A stretch of DNA of 64,000 nt from Enhydrobacter sp. (GTDB lineage Bacteria > Pseudomonadota > Alphaproteobacteria > Reyranellales > Reyranellaceae): the NCBI RefSeq assembly GCF_030246845.1, contig NZ_CP126889.1:3281001-3345000 (forward strand), read 5' to 3'. Every line of letters starts with the position of its first letter. Position 1 is the stretch's first letter. Below the pieces are notes generated by a model that saw only the letters and a program-made list of their open reading frames with translations, made no database searches and was not told where the DNA came from. The position numbers and the translations under genes are program-made. Shown in pieces: positions 54,031 through 63,561 of this stretch.

Positions 54031-55180
54031 GGCCGCAAAGCGCGATCGCAGCCAGCGAGAAGAAGGCGGTCGAGCTGCTGTAGGTATCGGTGATGTAGCC
54101 GGCCAGCGTCGGGCTGAGCGAAGCACCGATCCCCATCATGGTGCCGACCAGTCCCTGGGTCAGGTTGAAACGCCCCGTGCCGCGCGTCAGGTCGGCAATG
54201 GTGAGAGGAACCATGACGCTGAAGACGGTGGCGGTGATGCCGTCGAGAAGCTGGACGACCACCAGGAGATAGGGATCGGTCACCGTCGCGAACAGGACGC
54301 CGCGGATCGGCAGGGCGGCAAGTCCCGCAAGCAGGATCGGCCGGCGACCCAGCCGCTGCGCCTGGCGGCCGGCCCAGGGCGAGCAGAGCGCGACCACGAG
54401 CTGCGGGCCCACCATGCAGGCTGCGATCAGGATGGTGGCGCTTTCGCTCGTCCGCTTCGTGAGCACGCTGCCCATCAGTGGAAGCATGGCGGCGTTGGCG
54501 AGGTGGAAAAGAAGGATCGCGCCACCGAAGACGACGAGCGGCCGTGTCAGCAGGCCGCGCAGGCGGATCGGCGGGCGATCCGCCGGTTCCCGCGGGCTGG
54601 CACCGTGGGCCTGCTCGGGATCGATCTCCCGCGGCTCGATGTAGCGCAGCGCCGTCCAGGTCGGGAGGAGGAGCGCGGCGGTGACCAGGAAGACCGAGCG
54701 CGTCTCGAAAAAATAGCCGACCGCGCCCATCACGGCCGCCGAGAGGCCGGCGCCGATCGAGGCGAAGCGCGCATTGCGCCCGAGCCGCTCGCCGATCCCC
54801 CGCTGGCCGACCAGGCCGAGGCTCATCGCGGCGATCGCCGGACCCAGCAGGCAGCTCGCGGCCGCATGGAGACAAGCGGCGGCCAGCACGATCGGGAAGA
54901 TCGGCCAGCCGGCGTAGGCAATGGCGCTTGCGCTGATCAGCCCGACCGCGACCGCCGCCACCAGACGTTCGGAGCGTGCCGCGTCGAGCAGGGCGCCGCC
55001 GGGAATCTGACCGACCAGCGCCACGATCCCCGACACGGAGAGCACGAGCCCGATATCGACCTGGGTCCACTTCTCCGAGGTGAGGTAGACCGCGACGAAC
55101 GGCCCGAAGCCGGTTTGTACATCGGCGACGAAGAACGCGAACCAGTCGAGGCCGCGCAGGCTGCGCCGCGAGGGCTCCAT
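53954..55180 (-). CDS. Major facilitator superfamily transporter
   Basis: A 408-residue transporter with about 12 membrane segments. It begins with LDWFAFFVADVQTGFGPFVAVYL (core FVADVQTGFGPFVAVYL), and GALLDAARSERLVA between segments 2 and 3 matches the MFS loop motif. The substrate is unknown, but the start resembles drug or sugar exporters. Its start overlaps the stop of the PRC-barrel gene by one base, so they form one unit. Confidence 0.88.
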   Translation of the reverse strand: MEPSRRSLRGLDWFAFFVADVQTGFGPFVAVYLTSEKWTQVDIGLVLSVSGIVALVGQIPGGALLDAARSERLVAAVAVGLISASAIAYAGWPIFPIVLAAACLHAAASCLLGPAIAAMSLGLVGQRGIGERLGRNARFASIGAGLSAAVMGAVGYFFETRSVFLVTAALLLPTWTALRYIEPREIDPEQAHGASPREPADRPPIRLRGLLTRPLVVFGGAILLFHLANAAMLPLMGSVLTKRTSESATILIAACMVGPQLVVALCSPWAGRQAQRLGRRPILLAGLAALPIRGVLFATVTDPYLLVVVQLLDGITATVFSVMVPLTIADLTRGTGRFNLTQGLVGTMMGIGASLSPTLAGYITDTYSSSTAFFSLAAIALCGLTLVALLMPETRPREPQAAAQDGGA

Positions 55181-55845
55181 CAGGGGATGGGCTCGAGGCT
55201 TCCCGACGCGCCCAGGATGACGATCGGCTGGCCCTCCTTGTACTCGGGCGCGGCCTTCACCTGGTCGCGCGTCAGGGCAAGCGCGATGCTGTAGCGCTTG
55301 CTCGCTCCCGGCACGAAATGAAGCGCCTTCCAGTCCACGGCGATCTTGCGGCTGCCAACTCCGAGGAAGCCGCCGAAGTCGATGATGGCGGCCCGCGGCT
55401 TGCCTTCGCCATCGACGATCACGTCGACAACGCGGCCCATGCTCTCGTTGTTGGGGCCGCGCACCTCGTTGCCGAGAATGCCTTGCACCTCCCGGCTGCC
55501 AATGACGGTGACCGACGGAGGGCTGGCACTGTCGGCCGGCGGCGAAGGTTGGGCCGGCGGTTCCGCCGATCGCTTGTCCGGCGCCGGAGGTGCAGGAGGC
55601 GGTGCTTCCGAGGCGGGTGGCGCAGGGGCGGGAGATGCCGGCGCTGCCGACGAATCCGCCGGCGCATTACCCTGGTCGGTCTTGGGCTCCGACGGAACTG
55701 TCTTTGGCTCGTCCGTCGGCGTATCCGGTTCGGCATTCGGCGTCACCGACGGAGCGGGTGCCGGGCTTTGCGCGGAAACGCTTCCCGCCGTGGCGAGGGC
55801 CATGACTACGGTCGCAATGGCGACGTGACCTAACTTGCCGCCCAT
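55180..55845 (-). CDS. Secreted PRC-barrel protein with proline-rich linker
   Basis: A 221-residue protein with a signal peptide (about 1-25), a Pro/Ala/Ser-rich linker (about 27-108) that could span the periplasm or peptidoglycan, and a C-terminal PRC-barrel (about 112-205; GILGNEVRGPNNESMGRV and AAIIDFGGFLGVGSRKIAV). It recalls the cytoplasmic PRC-barrel protein at 276, but is exported. The function is unknown. It is coupled to an MFS transporter downstream. Confidence 0.8.
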   Translation of the reverse strand: MGGKLGHVAIATVVMALATAGSVSAQSPAPAPSVTPNAEPDTPTDEPKTVPSEPKTDQGNAPADSSAAPASPAPAPPASEAPPPAPPAPDKRSAEPPAQPSPPADSASPPSVTVIGSREVQGILGNEVRGPNNESMGRVVDVIVDGEGKPRAAIIDFGGFLGVGSRKIAVDWKALHFVPGASKRYSIALALTRDQVKAAPEYKEGQPIVILGASGSLEPIP

Positions 55846-55903
55846 TCACAGCCCTCCACCCGCTTCGAATAACTCCAGGTCGGCGCAACGGTTCTGCGGC
55901 CGA

Positions 55904-58108
55904 TCAGCGCGACGACACGATCGAGACCTTGGCCTGGCCGCGTTGGCGCGTGATTTCGACGGAAACGGCGTCGCGATGGCGTCGCACCTTGAGATCGACG
56001 CTCGATGCATTCAGCCGCAGGCTGCGTAGCTCGATGCTGTCGAGGAACGACGGCAGGCAGGGATCGTACAGCCGTATCTCCTCGTGCTCGGGATCGAATT
56101 GCAGGCCGAGCGTGGCCTCGATCAGGGAGAATGGCGTGGCGCTGGCCCAGGCCTGGGGCGAGCAGGCCACGGGATAGAGGGTCGGCCCGCGATTGGGCTG
56201 GCGGCGGAAGCCGCAAAAGAGTTCCGGCAGGCGCCTCAGCTCCATGTAGGCCGCGGCATCGAACAAGCCTTTGAAGAGCGACTGCACCGCCGGCTTGAAG
56301 CCGTAGCGCGCAAGGCCCAGGGCGATCAGGGCGTTGTCGTGCGGCCAGATGGAACCGTTGTGGTAGGACATCGGATTGTAGCGGGCTTCGCCCTGCGCGA
56401 CGGTGCGTATGCCCCAACCCGAGAAGAAGCGCGGGCCGAGCAGGCCTGCCGCCACCGAGGCGGCGCGGTCCGGCTGCACGATGCCGGTGAACAGCAGTTG
56501 ACCCGCATTCGACGTGCTGACGCGGCAGGGCTGCTTGTTGCCGTCGAGCGCGATGGCATAGGTTCCGAGATCAGGGCACCAGAAGGCCGCCTCGAACTGT
56601 TCGGCGAGCCGCCGGGCCTCGGCCTCGAGTCGTTCCGCCTGCTCGGCACGATCCAGACGCCGCGCACAGCGTGCGATCGCGGTCTTGGCCGCGAACACAT
56701 AGCCCTGAACCTCCGCCAGCGCGATTCGTCCCTCGGCCAGTCGACCATCGGCATGGAAAATCGCGTCGTACGAATCTTTCCAGCCCTGGTTGGCGAGCCC
56801 GAGATCGGTCGCCCGGCAATATTCGACGAAGCCGTCGCGATCGGGATCGCCCAGACCGTCGATCCATCCGAGAGCGGCTTCGATGGCCGGCCAAAGCGCT
56901 TTGATCGTATCGATGTCGCCCGTGCGCTCGGCATAGAGGCCGGCAAGCAGAACGAAGAGCGGCGTTGCATCGACACTGCCGTAGTAGTGGGCGAAAGGCA
57001 CCTCGCCCAGGGCGGCCATCTCGCCGCCGCGCATCTCGTGCAGGATCTTTCCCGGCTGGGCGTCCGAGCGCTCGTCTGTCTCGGTGGCCTGGTGAGCGGC
57101 GAGCCGGCGCAGGACGCCGCGCGCGACGCTCGGCTCGTGCCACAGCATCTGAAGCGCGGTGATGAGCCCGTCGCGTCCGAAGGTGGTGGAATACCAGGGC
57201 GTGCCGGCATAGGGATAACGGCCCTCGGGCGTCTCGGTCATCAGCATGCGCAGATCGGCGGCCGAGCGGCACAGGATCTCGTTGAACAGCGCATTCGACG
57301 TCTCGATGGTGGTGGTGTCGAAGGCGGCGGACCGCAACTCGCGCCGCGACTCGAGCAGGCCCTTGAGGAAGGGAGCGGGCCGCTGCCCGGCCGGGCGATC
57401 GCAGCCGATGGCGACGTAGATCATCCGCGTCTCGGCCGGTGCAATCTCCAGCCGATAGGCCGCCTCGCCGACCGAGAGCGTGGTGGGCGGGGGATCGAAG
57501 GTGAGGGTGGTGTTGCGGACGACGTCGTCCAGGCCACGGTACTCCAGCAGCACGCGGCCGTCGCCCGCCTTGCTGCGGCTGGCGCTGCCTCGGCGCAATC
57601 GCCGCATGCCGCGCACCTCGAACAGATCGGCGAAATCGCTGTCGAAGAAGAGCGAGAGCGTCAGGCCGATCCGCCGGTCGCTGTGGTTGCTCACCGTCAG
57701 GCGCTGGTAGGCGACGCCGCGCCAAAGGAAGAGCGTGCGCCCGAGATGCACCAGGTCCTTCTCGAGGACGACCTTGCCGTCGAGCAGAAAGTCCGGATTG
57801 GTGAGGTCGGCCGAAAAAGAGCTGTTGTCGTCCCGGACGTTCGAGCCCAGCAGCAATGGCTGCAGCCCGTTCATGCGGAGTTGCAGGCGCGACAGGAAGC
57901 GCGTGTCCTTGAAGAACAGGCCGTCCGTCGCCCCGGCGGCACCGATGTCGCCCAGGCTGTCGACGATCGCAAAGGCGTCGTCGTGCTTCAGCGTCCAGTG
58001 CGGGCCGACCGCGGTTCCTGTCGCGGCGATATAGAACGGCAGCTCGACAGGCGCTTCTTCGACAGGTGTCCTGGAGAGATTGAAGGCGGTCAGGGTCTCG
58101 GTCGACAT
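55904..58108 (-). CDS. Amylo-alpha-1,6-glucosidase / glycogen debranching-type protein
   Basis: A 734-residue protein. The N-terminal domain (about 30-290) is the bacterial GDE_N type: TLKHDDAFAIVDSLGDIG, then GLFFKDTRFLSRLQLRMNG. The C-terminal (alpha/alpha)6 domain (about 300-720) has GTPWYSTTFGRDGLITALQM and YNPMSYHNGSIWPHDNALI, cores of the GH63/GH133-type debranching fold. It probably removes glucose branches or trims glucans. It lies head-to-tail with a GH15 gene on the same strand with a 131-base gap. Confidence 0.92.
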   Translation of the reverse strand: MSTETLTAFNLSRTPVEEAPVELPFYIAATGTAVGPHWTLKHDDAFAIVDSLGDIGAAGATDGLFFKDTRFLSRLQLRMNGLQPLLLGSNVRDDNSSFSADLTNPDFLLDGKVVLEKDLVHLGRTLFLWRGVAYQRLTVSNHSDRRIGLTLSLFFDSDFADLFEVRGMRRLRRGSASRSKAGDGRVLLEYRGLDDVVRNTTLTFDPPPTTLSVGEAAYRLEIAPAETRMIYVAIGCDRPAGQRPAPFLKGLLESRRELRSAAFDTTTIETSNALFNEILCRSAADLRMLMTETPEGRYPYAGTPWYSTTFGRDGLITALQMLWHEPSVARGVLRRLAAHQATETDERSDAQPGKILHEMRGGEMAALGEVPFAHYYGSVDATPLFVLLAGLYAERTGDIDTIKALWPAIEAALGWIDGLGDPDRDGFVEYCRATDLGLANQGWKDSYDAIFHADGRLAEGRIALAEVQGYVFAAKTAIARCARRLDRAEQAERLEAEARRLAEQFEAAFWCPDLGTYAIALDGNKQPCRVSTSNAGQLLFTGIVQPDRAASVAAGLLGPRFFSGWGIRTVAQGEARYNPMSYHNGSIWPHDNALIALGLARYGFKPAVQSLFKGLFDAAAYMELRRLPELFCGFRRQPNRGPTLYPVACSPQAWASATPFSLIEATLGLQFDPEHEEIRLYDPCLPSFLDSIELRSLRLNASSVDLKVRRHRDAVSVEITRQRGQAKVSIVSSR

Positions 58109-58239
58109 GGCACTATCGATCCGTTTGTTCGAGCGGGGGACAGCCCCACATTACGTCGGCTGGCGCGACGTTCAACGCTGCAGATTGTGGAAGCGCATTT
58201 TGCCCCACAAAGGTCTTAGTATGACGGTCGCCGCTGGCT

Positions 58240-60090
58240 TCAGGATGACGCCTGTGAGCCGGCCATGACCGCGCTGGCCGGAACGTGGCGCTCGTGGGCT
58301 TGCGCCCGCTCCTCGGCCGGTCCCTCGGACCGGGCGAGATTGAGCGCGCTGTTGATCAGCCCGACATGGCTGTAGGCCTGCGGGAAGTTGCCGAGCATGC
58401 GGCCGGCGCGCGGCTCGAATTCCTCGGCCAGCAATCCGACGTCATTGCAGCGCCCGAGCAGGCGCTCGAAGAGCCGGCGAGCATCGCGATAGCGCCCCTG
58501 AAGCAGGTAGTTGTCGACCAGCCAGAAGCTGCAGGCGAGGAACGCCCCTTCGCCTGGCGGCAGGCCGTCGAGGCCGTCGTCGGTCTCGTATCGGAGGACG
58601 AATTCGTCGTCGATCAGCAGCCTGCTCTCGATCGCCTCGACGGTGCCACGCATGCGCGGATCGTCGGCCGGCAGAAAGCCGACCAGCGGCATCAGGAGCA
58701 GGCTGGCATCGAGCTGCTTCGAGCCGAACGCCTGGACGAAGCTGTTCAGTTCGGGATCGAAGCCGTGCCTGCAGATTTCAGCGTGAATTTCGTCGGCAAT
58801 GCGGCGCCAGCGTCGACCGTCCTCGGCGAAGACCTTCGTCGCGACCTCGTCGGCCGCGCGATCGAAGGCGACCCATGCCATCATCTTCGAATGAACGAAA
58901 TGTTGCCGGCCGCCGCGCACCTCCCAGATCCCTTCGTCCGGCTGCCGCCATGTGACCGCCAGATGTTCGAGGAACTCCTGTCGGATCGCATAGCCTCGCC
59001 TGGGGGGAGCGAGACCGGCCTTGAGGGCCTGGAACATGGCATCGGCGACCTCGCCGAAGACGTCGATCTGCAATTGTTGCGAGGCGTCGTTGCCGATGCG
59101 CACCGGTGCCGATCCTTCGTAGCCCGGCAGCCACGGCACGATCCACTCCGGCAATCGCCGTTCGCCTCCGACGCCGTACATGATCTGCGCCTGGCGCGGA
59201 CTTCCGGCGATGGCCCGCAGGAGCCAGTCGCGCCAGGCCCGTGCTTCCTCGTAGTAGCCGAGATTCATGAGCGCGAGCAGGGTGAAGGTGGCGTCGCGCA
59301 GCCAGCAGAAACGATAGTCCCAGTTGCGTGTCCCGCCCAATTGCTCGGGCAGCGACGTGGTGGCGGCAGCGACGATCCCGCCCGTGCGACGGTAGGTCAA
59401 CGCCTTCAGCGTGATGAGCGAACGCTTGACCGCTTCCGTATAGGGGCCGACCTCGGGGCACCGGTCGCTCCACGCGCGCCAGAAGGCCTCCGTGCGGGCA
59501 AGCGCGTCGAACGGATCGACCGCCGGAGGAGGCCGCTCGAACGAAGGGCCATGCGACAGGACAAAAGGAATGGTTTCGCCTGCCCGGACCTCGAATTCGC
59601 CCACGGTCTTCAGATCCTCGCCGTGCAGCGACACGGGCGTGCGCAGTGCCAGCCTTTCGGGCCCGGCAATCGCGTCGATGACCCCGTCCTTTAGCCGCGA
59701 GACCCAGGGCACGGTCGCGCCGTAGTCGAACCGGACGACGAGCTCGGTGTGAAAACGGACCCGGCCGGCGTGGCCGACGACGAGGCGGACGAGATCGGCC
59801 GTGCCGTCCGCCGGTGGCATGAAGTCGACGACCGCGGCGGTGCCGGTCGCGGTCTGGAATTCCGTCTCGAGCACCAGCGTGCCAGGACGATAGCGGCGGC
59901 TCGTCCGCAAGGGCGCCTCCTTGGGCGCGATCAGCCAGCGACCGTTCTCCGGCTTGCCGAGCAGGTTGGCGAAGCAGGCCGGCGAATCGAAGCGCGGCCA
60001 GCACAGCCAGTCGATCGAGCCGTCGAGACCGACGAGCGCCGCGGTCTCGCAGTCGCCGATCATCGCATACTCTTCAATCCGCAGCGCCAT
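58240..60090 (-). CDS. GH15 family glucosidase/trehalase
   Basis: A 616-residue (alpha/alpha)6 glucoamylase-type enzyme. The N-terminal beta-sandwich opens [33 protein letters not shown] (cores [14 protein letters not shown] and [12 protein letters not shown]), followed by [21 protein letters not shown] and [16 protein letters not shown] in the catalytic barrel. GAGG precedes the ATG at 60090. Its upstream edge abuts a radC fragment 8 bases away, so its regulation may have been altered. It likely acts with the debranching enzyme downstream on trehalose or glycogen-type glucans. Confidence 0.92.
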   Translation of the reverse strand: MALRIEEYAMIGDCETAALVGLDGSIDWLCWPRFDSPACFANLLGKPENGRWLIAPKEAPLRTSRRYRPGTLVLETEFQTATGTAAVVDFMPPADGTADLVRLVVGHAGRVRFHTELVVRFDYGATVPWVSRLKDGVIDAIAGPERLALRTPVSLHGEDLKTVGEFEVRAGETIPFVLSHGPSFERPPPAVDPFDALARTEAFWRAWSDRCPEVGPYTEAVKRSLITLKALTYRRTGGIVAAATTSLPEQLGGTRNWDYRFCWLRDATFTLLALMNLGYYEEARAWRDWLLRAIAGSPRQAQIMYGVGGERRLPEWIVPWLPGYEGSAPVRIGNDASQQLQIDVFGEVADAMFQALKAGLAPPRRGYAIRQEFLEHLAVTWRQPDEGIWEVRGGRQHFVHSKMMAWVAFDRAADEVATKVFAEDGRRWRRIADEIHAEICRHGFDPELNSFVQAFGSKQLDASLLLMPLVGFLPADDPRMRGTVEAIESRLLIDDEFVLRYETDDGLDGLPPGEGAFLACSFWLVDNYLLQGRYRDARRLFERLLGRCNDVGLLAEEFEPRAGRMLGNFPQAYSHVGLINSALNLARSEGPAEERAQAHERHVPASAVMAGSQASS

Positions 60091-60098
60091 TCCAACCT

Positions 60099-60262
60099 CT
60101 ACAGCAAACCGGGGTTCCTGAAGCTCGCGTGACCCTTGCGGCGATCGCGAGATGGTCGTGAATCGAGATCCCGAGCGCCTCGGCCGCACGGCGGATTTCC
60201 TTGGTCATCCCGATGTCGTCGCGCGATGGCTCCGGGTCGCCGGAAGGATGATTGTGCACCAG
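60099..60262 (-). pseudogene. radC: radC 3'-end fragment A
   Basis: The C-terminal part of RadC (JAB/MPN domain): [21 protein letters not shown], in full continuing to [21 protein letters not shown] one-base deletion near 60140 shifts the frame; restoring it gives the true end [11 protein letters not shown] and stop at 60099-60101. The upstream three quarters of radC are missing. It is nearly identical to the fragment at 62253-62418. Confidence 0.85.
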
Positions 60263-60429
60263 TAGACCGGAAGCCTGAATGTCAAGCAAGGACAAGGGGT
60301 TGTGGCTGCGAAACCGCTCGTGCATCGGGCCATAGGCGATCGGGAAACCGAGCTTGTGCTTTTTGACGAGCGCTTCCGTAAGCGCAGATAGCGAGTCCGC
60401 AGGCGGCGTGTCCAAACACTCCCTCTGGT

Positions 60430-60918
60430 TCAGGCGGCAAGTGTCGGAAGTGTCTGGACGAGGCTCTCCGCATCGAGCCGAAACCCGTCGTACACGACGC
60501 GGCCATTGGGCGCGATCACAACGAACCAGGGGGTTCCGCCGGAGCGGTATGCCTCCATGATCGCGGGCACAGCGCCCACTGAGGCCGAGCCGGCGACAGC
60601 ATGTCCGAAGGGAACACGCAGTCCATATCGTCGTTGATTTTCCCGCAGACGATCGAAGGTGTTGACTTCCGACCCCTCGAACACGGTCTGGATGGCTGCC
60701 AAGCCAACTCCCTTGTCGCGAAGCTCGTCGGCAAGTGTCACGAATGTGGGAAAGCCATGTGCGTGACAGCCCGCACACCAATCCTGAAAGAAGTACAGGA
60801 TGGTGAAACCCTGTCCCAACTCGGCCAAGGTCAAGGGGCTACGCTCGTCGCCATTTTCATCGATCCACCGGACATGCTCGAGCGGAGGGGCAGGCAGACC
60901 CACAATTCCCGTCTTCAT
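60430..60918 (-). CDS. TlpA/AhpC-like thioredoxin-fold protein
   Basis: A 162-residue thioredoxin-fold protein with a redox motif Cys48-x-x-Cys51 in [14 protein letters not shown]. There is no signal peptide, so it is probably cytoplasmic. Later blocks [20 protein letters not shown] and GRVVYDGF are typical of peroxiredoxin-like proteins. GGAGG lies before the ATG at 60918. It follows a truncated msrA on the same strand, and may have served it as reductant. Confidence 0.82.
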   Translation of the reverse strand: MKTGIVGLPAPPLEHVRWIDENGDERSPLTLAELGQGFTILYFFQDWCAGCHAHGFPTFVTLADELRDKGVGLAAIQTVFEGSEVNTFDRLRENQRRYGLRVPFGHAVAGSASVGAVPAIMEAYRSGGTPWFVVIAPNGRVVYDGFRLDAESLVQTLPTLAA

Positions 60919-60967
60919 GAAATCCTCCAATGGCGCTCGCGGTGTCGTGCGGCGAGCGGCGAGGTTG

Positions 60968-61356
60968 CTAGGCGGCAGCATCGGTTCGGTGCGGCAATAC
61001 CCAGTCCGGACGTGGAAAATGGCAGGTATAGCCGTGCGGAATACGTTCGAGATAGTCCTGGTGCTCGGGCTCGGCCTCCCAGAAGTCACTGACCGGCTCG
61101 ACCTCGGTGACAACCTTGCCGGGCCATAGTCCCGACGCATCAACGTCTGCGATCGTGTCGAGCGCGACGGCCTTCTGCTGGTCGCTGGTGAAGTAGATCG
61201 CCGAACGATAGCTTGTACCCCAGTCATTCCCCTGACGGTTGAGCGTCGTCGGATCGTGAATCTGGAAAAAGAATTCGAGCAATCGGCGATAGGTGGTCTG
61301 CAAGGGATCGAAGATGATCTCGATCGCCTCGGCATGGGTGCCGTGGTTGACCGAGA
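60968..61356 (-). pseudogene. msrA: msrA fragment, 5'-truncated
   Basis: The C-terminal two-thirds of peptide methionine sulfoxide reductase [21 protein letters not shown], then [27 protein letters not shown] (core [20 protein letters not shown]) and the [20 protein letters not shown] end. The N-terminal catalytic block GCFW is missing, so it cannot be active. Homology stops near 61356, where a quinone oxidoreductase fragment on the other strand begins. Confidence 0.82.
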
Positions 61357-61361
61357 CGACG

Positions 61362-62141
61362 TGGCCCTCGACCTGGACCGATCGCCTCGACCATGACCGA
61401 ACACCGTCGATTCCCGGCCACGAGCTGGCCGGCGTGGTCACCGCTCTCGGTTACGGCACGACGGGACTGTCGGTAGGACAGCGAGTGTTCGGCCTCGCGG
61501 ACTGGTATCGCGACGGCACCCTGGCCGAGTATGTGGCGATCGAGGCGCGCAACCTCGCGCCGCTGCCGGGCGAGGTCGACTTCACGGTGGGCGCCAGTCT
61601 GCCGATCTCGGGCCTCACCGCATGGCAGGGACTGTTCCAGCACGGCCGCCTTCAGGCAGGGCAGAGCGTCCTCGCGCACGGCGCGGCCGGCGCAGTCGGC
61701 TCGATGGTGACGCAGCTCGCACGCGAGTTCCGGGCCTACGTCATCGGCACCGGACGCGCCGCCGATCGTCAGAAGGTGCTCGACTTCGGCGCGCAGGAGT
61801 TCGTCGATCTCGGGAACGACGCGCTCGAAGACGTCGGCGGCGTCGATCTGGTGTTCGATGTCATCGGCGGCGACATCCAGAAGCGGTCCGCGGGCCTGAT
61901 TCGAGCCGGAGGAACACTGGTATCCATCGTCGGGCCGACCGAAGCGCGGCCCGCCGACGGCCTGGCGGTCGACTTCGTTGTCGAGGCCGATCGTGCCCAG
62001 CTGAGTGAGATCGTACAGCGGGCGCGTGACGGACGACTGCGGACGAACATCGACAGCATCGCGACCCTCGACGGAGCCGTCGCCGCGTTGAACCCGATCG
62101 AGTGACGCAAGGGGAAGCCGATCATCCGCGTTCGTCCATGA
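61362..62141 (+). pseudogene. Quinone oxidoreductase (zinc-type alcohol dehydrogenase family) fragment
   Basis: A zinc-independent MDR-type oxidoreductase lacking its N-terminal region (about the first 40-60 residues). Recognisable blocks are [32 protein letters not shown] (the NADPH-binding AxGAxG) and VFDVIGGD. Near the 3' end an in-frame TGA (62103-62105) follows AALNPIE, and the frame continues RKGKPIIRVRP to a second stop at 62141; a CGA-to-TGA change explains this. Both ends are therefore damaged. Confidence 0.82.
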
Positions 62142-62252
62142 GAACCCGGGGAGGGCGCGTGGTTCTGCTATCCCTCGAAAGTCCGATGCCGAGCGCATCT
62201 CTTCCGCAATGCCTCGATGACGGACGTTCGTTGGAGGTCCGCGTCGAGAGCG

Positions 62253-62418
62253 CTACGACAGCAGCCCCAGGCTCCTGAAGCTCGCGTGGCCCTTGCGGCC
62301 GATCACGAGATGGTCGTGGATCGAGATCCCGAGCGCCTCGGCGGCACGGCGGATCTCCTTGGTCATCTCGATGTCGTCGCGCGATGGCTTCGGATCGCCG
62401 GAAGGGTGATTGTGGAGG
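62253..62418 (-). pseudogene. radC: radC 3'-end fragment B
   Basis: [21 protein letters not shown] continues [21 protein letters not shown] and ends [15 protein letters not shown] with the natural stop at 62253. The open frame is intact here, unlike fragment A, but the N-terminal part of RadC is missing and the sequence upstream is unrelated. It is about 90 percent identical to fragment A over about 145 bp in direct orientation. Confidence 0.85.
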
Positions 62419-62529
62419 AGGCGAGGTCTGCGGACAAGTGATTGATTTGACACACGAATCAGCGCAGCGTGGCCGAACTGGTGCCGATAACTGGGAGAGG
62501 TAGCCAGTGCGCCAACGGGAGCATCACGG

Positions 62530-62754
62530 TCAATCACGCGAGCTCTCCATGAGTCGGTTCGACGCACGACAAGAGACGCGATTCTGTTCGTCCCACTCGT
62601 CGAGCTCGGCGATCGGGTAGAGAACGGCCTTTCCGATCTTTATGAAGCCAGGTCCGACTCGCATCGAACGCCAGTTTCTTAACGTACCGACAGAGACTTC
62701 GCCACGGTAGCGTTCTGCGACTTCTTCGGGGGTCAGGAATTTGACCGAATCCAT
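62530..62754 (-). CDS. AlpA/excisionase-type helix-turn-helix protein
   Basis: A 74-residue DNA-binding protein of the MerR/AlpA (HTH_17) group. LTPEEVAERYRGEVSVGTLRNWRS is the helix-turn-helix (core SVGTLRNWRSMRVGPGFIKIG, with GPGFIKIG the wing), then VLYPIAELDEW. Such proteins are excisionase-type factors or regulators of integrated elements. GGAG precedes the ATG. No integrase is within the window. Confidence 0.8.
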   Translation of the reverse strand: MDSVKFLTPEEVAERYRGEVSVGTLRNWRSMRVGPGFIKIGKAVLYPIAELDEWDEQNRVSCRASNRLMESSRD

Positions 62755-63059
62755 GAGCGACTCCGTTCCATTTTAAGGCCACCCGCGACTTGGGGGCTTT
62801 GTGCTCCGAGCGGGACCTGGTCACGTGCGCTTCACGGGTGCCCCGCGGCACACGTCCACTCACGCTCGTTCACGAAATGAAATGCCGCGCATTTGGTGGT
62901 GGTGGAAGTGGTCTCCGATCGTGGTCGTAAAAATGGATATTAGCGGCGCCAAATCGGTCGGAATGAAAATCGGCCGCGATGAGAACTCGCGTCACTCTCT
63001 GGCCAAACGAGCGTCGCATCGGAGTTGCCATGAACGGCAAACCCAGAAGGACGAGCCAA
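62755..63059. other. Divergent intergenic region in the accessory zone
   Basis: No convincing gene is present. It separates the HTH gene from the rightward hypothetical gene. Two open frames cross it, one tryptophan-rich on the plus strand (near 62883) and one with a hydrophobic stretch on the minus strand, but both overlap the next gene and lack ribosome binding sites. Confidence 0.4.
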
Positions 63060-63515
63060 ATGCCAACTACCAAGAGGAAGAAGCCCACCCTCAACCTGCC
63101 GGAGATACAGCCGGGCAACTGGCGCGGCGAGATTCTTGGTAGCTGCACGCTCAGTTTTGGACAGGTCGTTCAGCCCGGTCCGCCACGGCGGTCGGTCGAG
63201 TTCACCTATATGATAATGCCTGGAGCTCTTACCATGCCGGAGGCTCGGTTCACTTGGCCGGGTGTCATTATGATTATGACTCCCACTCCCATGAAAACCG
63301 AAGTTCCGGATGCGGGCCGCTTGTTCCGAACCGAGCATTTTCCCTCGCTGAACCTGTCACTTGAGGTCACGCGCGGGCAGTTTTCGGACATGTTACGGAT
63401 GCTGGAGGCAAAGCGCCTGACGGATTTTCACTTCACTTTGGAGGATGAAGCCGAAGACTCGTGGCCGATCTACAGCTGGGGTATGTCTGCCGCTCTTCTC
63501 AATGCAATGAGATAA
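63060..63515 (+). CDS. Hypothetical protein
   Basis: A 151-residue protein of unrecognised family. It begins MPTTKRKKPTLNLPEIQPGN, has a methionine-rich centre (FTYMIMPGALTMPEARF), and ends with SLNLSLEVTRGQFSDMLRMLE and RLTDFHFTLEDE, which looks like a folded alpha/beta domain. I start at 63060 with AAGGA 8 bases upstream; an in-frame ATG at 63030 with GGAG is possible. The base composition is lower in GC than nearby core genes, which suits recent acquisition. Confidence 0.6.
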   Translation: MPTTKRKKPTLNLPEIQPGNWRGEILGSCTLSFGQVVQPGPPRRSVEFTYMIMPGALTMPEARFTWPGVIMIMTPTPMKTEVPDAGRLFRTEHFPSLNLSLEVTRGQFSDMLRMLEAKRLTDFHFTLEDEAEDSWPIYSWGMSAALLNAMR

Positions 63516-63561
63516 CTTCTCTCCTCACATGGGTGCCCGTTGTCCCGCATAAGCGGAGACC

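Noticed and set aside
56084..58219. 711-residue plus-strand frame opposite the debranching enzyme
   Set aside because: Shadow frame; the minus strand carries the GDE and barrel signatures.
60262..60429. Further radC sequence or a small gene between fragment A and the thioredoxin-like gene
   Set aside because: The reading beyond LLVHNHPSG does not match RadC and has no start signal; I see nothing else supportable there.
62883..63142. Plus-strand tryptophan-rich peptide frame starting near 62883
   Set aside because: The WWWWKW run comes from a GGT repeat; the rest is low-quality and overlaps the next gene in another frame.
62870..63148. Minus-strand frame with a hydrophobic stretch in the accessory zone
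   Set aside because: It overlaps the better supported plus-strand gene and has no ribosome binding site; the hydrophobic run is probably chance.
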